The notes beneath the pieces were generated by a model. That model ran no database searches. It worked only from the letters and a program-made list of their open reading frames with translations, and was not told where the DNA came from. A stretch of DNA of 12,287 bases from JALYRV01 sp035512575 (GTDB lineage: Bacteria; Acidobacteriota; Vicinamibacteria; Vicinamibacterales; SCN-69-37): the NCBI GenBank assembly GCA_035512575.1, contig DATKDT010000061.1, positions 1 through 12,287 on the forward strand. The letters run 5' to 3'. Position numbers and translations under genes: made by a program. Below, piece after piece: positions 1 through 6,792 of this stretch; the first letter of the stretch is position 1, and the number at the start of each line of letters is the position of its first letter.

Positions 1-2660
1 ACCCATTTGCTCTGGCTGTAGCCGAAGTCGAGATGCTCCATCCCCGCGTTCGCGTCGCGCTCGAAGAGCGTCTCCTTCACCGACCAGCCATAGATGAATG
101 TCGTCGAGATGTGGTTCAGCACCTTGGGCCGGTTGCTCAACGCGAGCCGGATGACTTCGTTGGTGCCGCCGACGTTCGCGTCGCGCATCGACTGGTAATC
201 GAGGAGGTAGTTCACCACCGCGCCGTTGTGGTAAATCGTGTGCGTGTTTTCCGCGAGCGCGCGCCAGCTCGCATCGTCCAGGCCCAGGTTCGGCGCCGAG
301 AGATCGCCACGGACGGGACGAACCCGGCGCTCCCATTCTGCGGGGCATGACGTGCCGTTGGCCGAGACGGATGCCAGCCCCTCGCCGAGCCGGCGCATCG
401 CGTCGCCGGCGTCGCCTCTGACCAGAACATGGATGTCGTCAGTGCCTTGCTCCAGGAGGCTGGCGAGAAGGAACGGGCCGAAGAACCCCGTCCCGCCCGT
501 GAGCAGCACGCCTCCGTCTTTCGAGCCGCGCTCTGTCGGCATCGGAAGGGCGGCGATGTCGGCGCGAAGGCGGGCGTCGCGGCGCATCATCCGGACCTCG
601 GCCTCCCGATGCTCACGGCCGAGATCCGAGAGGGCGCGTTTGAGGCGGACGGCCGCGTGCGGGGCGGCCATGGTGACCTGGTCGAGCAGCTCGAAGAGCT
701 CGCAGATCGCAATCTTCTGCAACACGCGCAAGTCGACCGCTTGCGCCACGTCGCCCGCGCCGTGAAGCTCGAGGTGATCCTTCAGGGCCTGCGAGAATTC
801 CGCCAGCTTGATCGAATCGAAGCCGGCATCCGCGAAGGTCCACGTTTCGGCGCCGGTCAGGCCGAACCGGCGAAGCAGGTCGTTGGGCTCCACGCCGTCA
901 TCCTCGACGTCGAGCGCTGAATCGACCTGAGTGATCACCGCAAGCCGGCCCTCGAGCCATCGCTGGCGCGCGACGTGGCGCACAATCTTTCCCGAGCTGG
1001 TCTTGGGAATGGTGCGCGCCTTGATGAAGACGAACGACGCCGCGGCCACGCCGATGGCCTGCAGCAGCCGCTGGTTCAACGCGCGGGCGTCGGGCACGCG
1101 GCGCGGATGCTTCAGCTCCGCGACGACGACGAGTGTTTCGCGGCTCTCCCCCTCGCACGCGAAGGCCGCTACACTCCCCTTCCGGATGTCGTGGTGCTCC
1201 TCGACGATCGCTTCGACGTCCTGCGGGTAGTAGTTGAGACCGCGAACGATCAGCAGGTCCTTGATGCGGCCGCAGATATAGAGCTCGCCGTCGTGGAGGA
1301 AACCGAGGTCGCCGGTTCGAAGCCACCCGGCCGCATCCGGCTTGCCCTGAGCGGCGTCGAGGGGAGGGTCGCCCGGCAGCCGTGCCTCGAATGTCGCGGC
1401 GCTCAGCTCCGACCGCTGCCAATAGCCGAGACATTTGCTGCGGCCGCGGATCCAGATTTCGCCGACCTCACAGACGTGTGCTTCGCGCGGCGTGGCCGTG
1501 ACATCGACGATCCTGACCTCCGTCGTGCCGAGCGTTCTGCCGCAGCTGACGAGCGTGGTCGTGTCCGCGGCCGCCGCATCGGCGCGCCCCGGCCGCACCT
1601 TGCGCTGGTGAAGCGCCGCGCGATCGAAGGTCTGAACGGTCCGGCCATAATTCGAGACGGCCAGGGTGTATTCAGCCAGGCCGTAGGCTGAAAAGACGCT
1701 TCGTGGGTTGAGGCCGTACGGCGTGAATTTTTCGATGAACGCCCGGTACACGTGGGCACGTACCGGCTCGGCGGCCGTCATCAGAAACCGCAGCGAACTG
1801 AGGTCGACCTGCTCGAGGGCCGCTTCCGGCAGCTTGTCGGGCCGCAGGCAATATTCGTAGGCGAAGTTGGGCGCCGAGGATGCCGTGCCGCGATATTTGG
1901 TGATCGTCTCGAGCCACAGGGCCGGCCGCTGGATGAAATCCATCGGCGAAAACCCGTATGTCGTGCCGCCCTTCAACGCGAAGAAGATGTAATACCCGAT
2001 GAGGCCCATGTCGTGGTACTGCGGCAGCCACGACACGCCGACGGGAACGTGATCGACGACCCCGGCGTTGTCGAGGATATTGGCGTGCGTCACCATCACG
2101 CCTTTTGGATCGCTGGTGGAACCCGACGTGTACTGCAGGAAGAGCAGATCCGAGGGACCTTCCCTGAAGTGTGTCGGCCCGCCCTTGTCAGCGTCGGTGC
2201 TGACGATCCACGCGAGTGTCGAGAGGTACGGCCGCTTGAACGACAGCGTCCTGACGCTGTGCCGGGTCTGGTTCACCTTCATCGACCAGTAGTAGGCGCG
2301 ATCGGTGAGCACGGCGGCCGCCTGGCAGTCGCGGGCGATGAAGTCGGTCTTGTCGCGCGCGGCCTCGAAGCCATGGCTGGTCGGCGGGTAGACAGGCACG
2401 GGGATCAGCCCCAGGCGCACACAGGCGAAAAACGCCGCGACCATCTCCACGCCAGGGGGATACGCGAGCAGCACCCGTTCGCCCGGCTGCATCGGGAACG
2501 TGCGGCAGATATGCGACGCGATGTCCGCCGTGCGCTGCAGGAATTGCGCGTAACTGTACGACTCCGTGGTGCGTCCGTCGATATCGAGAAACGCGAAGAG
2601 CAGCTTGTCGGGATGCCGCTCGGTGCACGCGTGGAGCGGCCCGAGGATCGACGGCGTCAC
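1..2660 (-). CDS. Fatty acyl-AMP ligase / acyl carrier / thioester reductase fusion (C-terminus cut by window edge)
   Basis: The frame is open from a GTG at 2660 to the left edge (886 residues seen), and I translated it through without a break. The adenylation domain shows YTSGSTSDPKG (177-187), SWLPQYHDMGL (210-220), YGLAE (326-330), a VSCG motif typical of fatty acyl-AMP ligases, RTGD (448-451) and the A10 lysine in PKTSSGK (K558). A carrier domain follows, with Ser616 in GFDSIKL as the phosphopantetheine site. Next is an NAD(P)-binding thioester reductase domain with TGGTGFFG (721-728), HISTT near 851-854 and YSQSK (Tyr881, Lys885). The order A-T-R matches carboxylic acid reductases, but the A domain looks FAAL-like rather than CAR-like. 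The inferred reaction is: fatty acid to acyl-AMP, to acyl-carrier, then reductive release as aldehyde or alcohol. It is the last visible gene of the operon, and its start overlaps the monooxygenase stop (GTGA). The natural substrate cannot be read from the sequence. Confidence 0.92.
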   Translation of the reverse strand, partial: MTPSILGPLHACTERHPDKLLFAFLDIDGRTTESYSYAQFLQRTADIASHICRTFPMQPGERVLLAYPPGVEMVAAFFACVRLGLIPVPVYPPTSHGFEAARDKTDFIARDCQAAAVLTDRAYYWSMKVNQTRHSVRTLSFKRPYLSTLAWIVSTDADKGGPTHFREGPSDLLFLQYTSGSTSDPKGVMVTHANILDNAGVVDHVPVGVSWLPQYHDMGLIGYYIFFALKGGTTYGFSPMDFIQRPALWLETITKYRGTASSAPNFAYEYCLRPDKLPEAALEQVDLSSLRFLMTAAEPVRAHVYRAFIEKFTPYGLNPRSVFSAYGLAEYTLAVSNYGRTVQTFDRAALHQRKVRPGRADAAAADTTTLVSCGRTLGTTEVRIVDVTATPREAHVCEVGEIWIRGRSKCLGYWQRSELSAATFEARLPGDPPLDAAQGKPDAAGWLRTGDLGFLHDGELYICGRIKDLLIVRGLNYYPQDVEAIVEEHHDIRKGSVAAFACEGESRETLVVVAELKHPRRVPDARALNQRLLQAIGVAAASFVFIKARTIPKTSSGKIVRHVARQRWLEGRLAVITQVDSALDVEDDGVEPNDLLRRFGLTGAETWTFADAGFDSIKLAEFSQALKDHLELHGAGDVAQAVDLRVLQKIAICELFELLDQVTMAAPHAAVRLKRALSDLGREHREAEVRMMRRDARLRADIAALPMPTERGSKDGGVLLTGGTGFFGPFLLASLLEQGTDDIHVLVRGDAGDAMRRLGEGLASVSANGTSCPAEWERRVRPVRGDLSAPNLGLDDASWRALAENTHTIYHNGAVVNYLLDYQSMRDANVGGTNEVIRLALSNRPKVLNHISTTFIYGWSVKETLFERDANAGMEHLDFGYSQSKW

Positions 2661-4102
2661 GCGACACCTCCGGGCGCGCCGAAGCGATAGTCGCGAGTGC
2701 CCCGAACCCGTCCCCGAATCACGCGCCACCACGGCGTGTGCGGCAGGGCGAGCGAGGCGTCGCCGTGCCGATCCAGGTAATAGCTGTTGGCGGACGCACA
2801 CGAGGCGGCCGTGAACACCGTGCCGCCGGCGCGCCGCCGCATATGGCGCATGTAGCGCTCGTGCGCACCGCGTCCCACCTCGACGCGAGCGACGGCGCGC
2901 GCGCGCGCGCCGTTCAGACAGGCGATGATGTGATCGAGGTTCGCCTCCAGCATGGCGAACCAGTTGAAGCCGCCTGAGTACGGGCCCGCGGTCAGGAAGA
3001 AGTTCGGAAAGCCGGGCATCGAGACGCCTGCATAGGCCTGACGCCCATGGTCGGTCCAGAACTGCCCCAGCTCCATGCCCTCGCTGCCGACGACCTCGAA
3101 CGACGGGGCGTTTCCCTGCTCGGTCGTCCGGAACCCGGTCGCAAGAATGATGGTGTCCACCGCATGCAGCGTGGCGTCAGCAGTGACGATGCCCTCGGGA
3201 CAGATGCGGTCGATCGGCTGCGTGACGAGCCGCACATTCGGCCGGTTGAACGCGCGAAGGTACTCGTTCGACGGAGCCGGCCGCTTGCAGCCGAGACCAT
3301 AGCCAGGCAGGAGCTTCCCGGCTGTCTCGTCGTCGGTGACCTGCCGCAGCATCGACGCACGGAGCCATCGCTGCACCACACGAACCATGAACGGCAGCCG
3401 CCTATAGTTGACGATCGCGAACGTCAGGAACTCGAGGCTCGCGTCCGAGGCCAGGCGCGACACTGCACGGTCGGGCCGCGGACTGATCCAGATCGGCGTG
3501 CGCTGAAAGACGCTAAGCTCCGCCACCAGCGGTGCAATTTTCGGCACGATCTGCACCGCTGACGCGCCGGTGCCGATGACCGCGACGCGCTTCAGCGCCA
3601 GATTGTGGCCGTGGTCCCAGCGGCCCGTGTGCATGGTCTTGCCGGCGAACGTGTCGAGCCCCGGGATCGCAGGCAGCTTCGGCAAGCCGAAGAGCCCCGT
3701 CGCGGCGATGAGATACCGGGACGTGACGACCCTGCCATCGTCGAGCCGCGTGGTCCAGATGTCGCGTCCGGCGTCGAACTCCGAGCGCACAACCCGTGAT
3801 CGATAGCGGATATGTGCCGCCACGCCGTACTTCTCGACGCAATGCCGGACGTAGCGCTGGATTTCGGCGCCCGTCGCAAACTTGCGCGACCACGGATAGT
3901 CGCGCTCGAACGAAAAGCAATACGAGACCGAGGGGATGTCGACGGCGATGCCGGGGTAGGTGTTATCGCGCCAGGTGCCGCCCGGCTCGGTCGATGCTTC
4001 GAGTAATGCGAGCGAGGTATGGCCGTGGCGCAGGCACGCGATGGCTGCCCCGATGCCGCTTATTCCGGCTCCGACGATGAGCACTTCAACGTCGGGCTTC
4101 AC
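2657..4102 (-). CDS. Baeyer-Villiger-type flavin-containing monooxygenase
   Basis: This 481-residue protein has two Rossmann dinucleotide sites: an N-terminal FAD site GAGISGIG (11-18) and a central NADPH site GTGASA (177-182). Between them is the Baeyer-Villiger fingerprint FxGxxxHxxxW, here FAGKTMHTGRW (152-162). The conserved GGTWRDNTYPG stretch (41-51) followed by the VDIPS segment is also typical, as is a late ATGF motif. The length suits the EthA/MymA-like class. Known members insert oxygen next to ketones or oxidise S or N atoms using NADPH; the substrate here is unknown. The GTG start at 4102 overlaps the SDR stop as GTGA with only weak Shine-Dalgarno sequence, so it is probably translationally coupled. 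With an SDR upstream and an acyl-activating reductase downstream, a role in lipid or ketone tailoring is likely (inference). A short run of GC dinucleotides near 2897-2910 encodes Ala/Arg and does not break the frame. Confidence 0.9.
   Translation of the reverse strand: MKPDVEVLIVGAGISGIGAAIACLRHGHTSLALLEASTEPGGTWRDNTYPGIAVDIPSVSYCFSFERDYPWSRKFATGAEIQRYVRHCVEKYGVAAHIRYRSRVVRSEFDAGRDIWTTRLDDGRVVTSRYLIAATGLFGLPKLPAIPGLDTFAGKTMHTGRWDHGHNLALKRVAVIGTGASAVQIVPKIAPLVAELSVFQRTPIWISPRPDRAVSRLASDASLEFLTFAIVNYRRLPFMVRVVQRWLRASMLRQVTDDETAGKLLPGYGLGCKRPAPSNEYLRAFNRPNVRLVTQPIDRICPEGIVTADATLHAVDTIILATGFRTTEQGNAPSFEVVGSEGMELGQFWTDHGRQAYAGVSMPGFPNFFLTAGPYSGGFNWFAMLEANLDHIIACLNGARARAVARVEVGRGAHERYMRHMRRRAGGTVFTAASCASANSYYLDRHGDASLALPHTPWWRVIRGRVRGTRDYRFGAPGGVA
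2667..2671 (-). promoter_or_regulatory. Ribosome binding site fixing the GTG start of the ligase/reductase gene
   Basis: GGAGG lies on the minus strand six bases before the GTG at 2660-2658, inside the last codons of the monooxygenase gene. A strong Shine-Dalgarno match at ideal spacing supports this GTG as the start. It also shows that translation is coupled to, but not wholly dependent on, the upstream gene. Confidence 0.8.
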
Positions 4103-5019
4103 TCGTCATCGACCATCGTCTTGCGCCACTGCGCGATCCGCTTGGCGCGCATGTCTTCCACGCCGATCATGCGAATCACCGCATCGCCGAAAAGCCTGTT
4201 GCCGGTGACGGGCAACAGGCGCTTGAGCACGTCCCCGAATGTGGCTTCCGGCGCGATCATGAGACGCGGCGTGCCTTTCTCGATTGCGCGGATGATCTGC
4301 GCCGCTGCTTGTTCCGGCGGAATCGCGTTGTGGTCGAACCAGTGACTGAGCCGCTGCAGCAGCTGCGCGTCGTCGCCTTTGGCCCGCTTCATGATGTTGG
4401 TCGCCACGGCTGAGGGGTGCACGAGCGTAAGGCCGATGGAAGTCGCGCGCAGCTCTTCCCAGAGAGACTCGGACAGGCCGCGCACCGCGAACTTCGTCGT
4501 GCAATACGCCGACTGGCCGGCCATCCCGACGATGCCGAAGACGCTGGAGAGATTCACGATGTGCGCGCGTTCCACCTTCGCGAGGTGCGGCATGAAGAAG
4601 TGGCATCCGTGGATCACGCCCCACAGGTTGACCGCGAGGATGTGATCCCAGTCGTCGAGGCTCGTCTGCGGAAAGGGGGCCTCGTAACCGATGCCGGCGT
4701 TGTTGATGAGGACGTGCACCGCGCCGTGTGCGCTGGCAACCTCGCGGGCGAGCTCGCGCATGCGTCCCCGATCGCTGACATTCGCGACATGCGTGGTCAG
4801 GGTTCGGTCAGAGGAGGAGCCGCTGAGCTCGGCGTGCAGGCGCGTGAGGCCGTCGTGGTCGAGATCGACGAGCGCGAGATGACAGCCTTTGTCCCGGAGC
4901 CCGAGGGCCAGGGCACGGCCGATGCCGCTGGCCGCTCCCGTCACCACGGCGACCTTGCCGCTCAGGTCAGGAAGGCCCTTGCGCGGGACGCCGCGTGACC
5001 GAAATCCGATGCGCGTCAC
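4099..5019 (-). CDS. Short-chain dehydrogenase/reductase (classical SDR)
   Basis: This 306-residue protein is an NAD(P)-dependent oxidoreductase of the classical SDR family. The cofactor site is TGAASGIG (27-34). Asp52 at the end of the second strand (VDLD) suggests NAD(H) preference. NNAG is at 106-109, and the catalytic set Asn131, Ser159, Tyr172, Lys176 is complete in the standard spacing. The C-terminal 60 or so residues extend beyond a minimal SDR and are basic, like those of SDRs acting on lipid or steroid-type substrates. The GTG start at 5019 is supported by GGGAG at 5031-5027 with a 7-base spacer; the nearby ATG leads straight to a stop. It is the first gene of the operon and overlaps the monooxygenase by GTGA. 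It probably interconverts an alcohol and a ketone or aldehyde in the same pathway (inference). Confidence 0.92.
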   Translation of the reverse strand: MTRIGFRSRGVPRKGLPDLSGKVAVVTGAASGIGRALALGLRDKGCHLALVDLDHDGLTRLHAELSGSSSDRTLTTHVANVSDRGRMRELAREVASAHGAVHVLINNAGIGYEAPFPQTSLDDWDHILAVNLWGVIHGCHFFMPHLAKVERAHIVNLSSVFGIVGMAGQSAYCTTKFAVRGLSESLWEELRATSIGLTLVHPSAVATNIMKRAKGDDAQLLQRLSHWFDHNAIPPEQAAAQIIRAIEKGTPRLMIAPEATFGDVLKRLLPVTGNRLFGDAVIRMIGVEDMRAKRIAQWRKTMVDDE

Positions 5020-5059
5020 GTCATCACTCCCGAGACTGAGTGACGGATTGGCGGGGGGA

Positions 5060-5094
5060 TGTTACGGGCGGGGGCTGGACGGTCCTTCGTAACA
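5060..5094. promoter_or_regulatory. Inverted repeat in the divergent spacer, possible operator
   Basis: TGTTACG (5060-5066) and CGTAACA (5088-5094) are perfect 7-base inverted arms separated by 21 bases. They lie 41 bases upstream of the SDR start, in the spacer between the lipid operon and the divergent pseudogene. I could not find a convincing -35/-10 pair around it. It could be a repressor site for the operon, but no regulator gene is in the window. Confidence 0.3.
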
Positions 5095-5104
5095 AACGGC
5101 GGGG

Positions 5105-5640
5105 GTGGCTTCAATAGGGACCATGGTCATGGCCGCCGCCGGGGCCCTCATTGCGGGATACCTGCTGTTCGTGCTGGCGCGTCTCGGCCTGCACCAGCGC
5201 CTGCCGCTGGCCCTCGGGCCGATCTCGCTGGACACGATTCCGGATCGCGCCGCCGCGACGCACGGCGCCAACGGCGGTTCGCCTCGATCGGAGGGCTTTT
5301 CAGGGACCTCGGCCGGCCGCTGACAGGCTCGGCGTTTCTCGATGCGCAGGGATCGAGCGAAGTCGGCACGCCGTCCGTGCTCCGATATGTGACGCCACTG
5401 ACGCGCCGCTTCGATCGGCGCATCGGCAAGCCAGGCTCCACGCCGTTCGGCCCCCGGGTCCGCATCACGAAGCCGGATGGCCGGCGGGCGCGGCGCGGCG
5501 ACGTTGGGCGGCTGGAGGTGAAAGAGAAGACCGTGTTTGCCGGGTACGACATCATGCGGTGGGAAGACTTCCCTGTCGGGATCACCGGCAAGACCTTGAA
5601 GCGCGTCTTCCGGGAACGCACACCGGCCGTTGAGCGACGC
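5105..5640 (+). pseudogene. Decayed long-chain acyl-CoA ligase (FadD-like) with internal deletions
   Basis: Three pieces of a class I adenylate-forming enzyme survive in order. At about 5105-5270 (frame 2) there is an N-terminal membrane helix (ALIAGYLLFVLARLG) followed by a DTIPDRAAATHG stretch, like the N-terminus of membrane-associated FadD enzymes. At about 5284-5551, in frame 1, an A5-like QGSSEVG is followed by RRIGKPGS, then KPDGRRARRGDVGRLEV and VFAGYD, the usual A5 to A6/A7 run. At about 5560-5620 the text jumps directly to an A10-like PVGITGKTLKRVFRE. The ATP-binding A3 loop, the RTGD aspartate and most of the C-terminal subdomain are missing, and the frame changes between the first two pieces. 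About 540 bases remain of an expected 1.6 kb. It cannot be catalytic. It may be a relic of a ligase once divergent from the lipid operon. Confidence 0.65.
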
Positions 5641-5695
5641 CAGCCGCCCTGGCGACGGCGCAGCCGCCGCTCCGTCCGTGACCTCCGCCGGCCGG

Positions 5696-6148
5696 CTACT
5701 GCCTGCGTGCCGGCGCCGGACCCACCTTCTCGATGGCAATCACGCTGTAGCCGCCGTTGACGCGCACGACCATCTCGTTGTGCTCGCCGACCGGCATCTT
5801 CAGTTCCATCGGCTCGCGCTTTTCGGTCACGGTGCCCGTCGCCCGCACGCGCTGGTGCAGCATCGCACCGACCCGGGTCGCGTCACCGGCGAGGAAGTAC
5901 AATTTCTTGTCGGCCTCGTTTGCAATCGCCACGGGCACGCCGCGCGCGATGCAGGCCGAGCCGCACTCATCATGCGAGTCGCCGACCGCCGCCGCCGGGT
6001 GCATCATGTAGCAGGCCGCGTCGACCACGGTGCCGACGATCGTCATGGTCGTTGCCGGGGCCGGGGCGGCGCCGGCCGCCTTCTGCTGCGCGTCGGCCGC
6101 GCCGACCCCCATCACACCGATTGCCGCCATCGTCACCAGAAGCTTCAT
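5696..6148 (-). CDS. Small exported Cys/His-containing protein of unknown function
   Basis: I do not recognise a named family for this 150-residue protein. It begins with a signal peptide (MKLLVTMAAIGVMGVGAADA, likely cut before QQ). The mature part is a small beta-rich domain, with GTVVDAACYM near 39-48 and then H59, C62 and C66 in HDECGSAC. A lone Cys46 plus the H-x2-C-x3-C cluster could bind a metal or take part in thiol exchange (inference). The later part, with RVRATGTVTEKREPMEL, looks like an OB-fold-type strand pattern. An in-frame ATG at 6169 exists, but the ATG at 6148 has GGAGG (6158-6154) five bases before it and gives a clean signal peptide, so I chose it. It lies 22 bases after the thioredoxin-like gene and is the last gene of that operon. 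Confidence 0.8.
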   Translation of the reverse strand: MKLLVTMAAIGVMGVGAADAQQKAAGAAPAPATTMTIVGTVVDAACYMMHPAAAVGDSHDECGSACIARGVPVAIANEADKKLYFLAGDATRVGAMLHQRVRATGTVTEKREPMELKMPVGEHNEMVVRVNGGYSVIAIEKVGPAPARRQ

Positions 6149-6170
6149 CGTTTCCTCCATGCGTGCCATG

Positions 6171-6791
6171 TCAGCGTCTCGTCGCGACCAGGCTCTTCAC
6201 ACCCGCCGCCAGCGCGTCTTTCGCCGCCAGGATGGTGTAACCCCAGCTCACCGGACGCGGCACCTCCTGCTGCCATCGCGCGTCCCTGTCGAACAGCACA
6301 TACGCATCCCACAACAGATCGTCCTTGAACACGCGCGATCGGGGAGCACGCAAGGCCTCGAATGGCCTAATGTCGGCCGTGAGCTGCTTTGCTACGAGCC
6401 GGCGCTCATCCCACCAGTGCCGCACCCGCCGGTCCGGGAGCAGATCGGCACGCCACCGGTTTCTGGCATCGCCGGGATACATGCGATACCAGACCGCGTC
6501 GACCCTGATGCGGGCGCCGGGATGCGCCGCAAGCACATGCTGCTGGACCCACCGGGCCCCGCCCAGACACGGCGGTCAGGTTGGCGAGAGAAGCAGGACG
6601 ATGCGAATGTCGCCGCGGTTGTTGTTGAATGCGGTTTTCAGGGCGGCGAGGTTGTCGAGATCGACGAGCCTGCTGCGCGCCGCCTGTCCGCCTGGCCGTG
6701 TCTGTCCCGACACCGGTACCGCGGCGGCACCGGCAATGAGGGCGGCCGCGACAGCCAGGGCTGCCGCGGCTCCGCAGGTAAGCCGGCGCAT
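6171..6791 (-). CDS. Exported thioredoxin-like selenoprotein (Sec at in-frame TGA 6576-6578, U-P-P-C motif)
   Basis: Read through one TGA, this is a 206-residue protein. Residues 1 to about 29 form a signal peptide (MRR then an Ala-rich core ending near VSGQ). A thioredoxin-like strand, IRIVLLLSPT, ends at residue 71, codon 72 is TGA, and PPCLGGARWVQ follows in the same frame. The TGA sits where thioredoxin-fold oxidoreductases carry the first Cys of CxxC, so the active site would be Sec72-Pro-Pro-Cys75. The downstream text (DAVWYRMYPGD, then RHWWDERRLVAKQL) is continuous with it and has no start or signal peptide of its own. A SECIS-like hairpin follows the TGA. The ATG at 6791 lies one base after the upstream stop (TGACATG), suggesting coupling. 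The likely role is extracytoplasmic thiol/selenol redox chemistry; partner and substrate are unknown. The alternative is a Cys codon mutated to TGA in a dying gene, which I think less likely because of the hairpin. Confidence 0.8.
6545..6559 (-). promoter_or_regulatory. SECIS-like hairpin of the thioredoxin-like selenoprotein gene
   Basis: On the minus strand GGGCCC and GGGTCC pair as six base pairs (one G-U) around a GGU loop. The loop begins 23 bases after the TGA at 6578-6576. An alternative fold pairs CTGGGC with GTCCAG (+10 to +33), leaving a larger G-rich loop. Both satisfy the known bacterial SECIS pattern: a stem of four or more pairs, a loop about 16-37 bases after UGA, and G in the first two loop positions. 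In bacteria this hairpin recruits SelB with Sec-tRNA. Folded by eye only. Confidence 0.65.
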
Positions 6792-6792
6792 G

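Noticed and set aside
1752..2690. Long plus-strand open frame (312 codons) opposite the ligase gene
   Set aside because: It is antisense to clearly conserved FAAL motifs, and its own translation is Arg/Gly/His-rich with no recognisable motif. It is a GC-rich shadow.
2895..2912. GC dinucleotide run in the monooxygenase gene as a phase-variable repeat
   Set aside because: It is a short run encoding Ala/Arg in frame in a GC-rich gene, with no sign of slippage or a disrupted frame.
5059..5760. Plus-strand frame of 233 codons as a functional gene
   Set aside because: Its N-terminal part is in the wrong frame for the ligase N-terminus, its end runs through non-coding sequence, and it lacks essential ligase motifs. 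It is better explained as part of the pseudogene.
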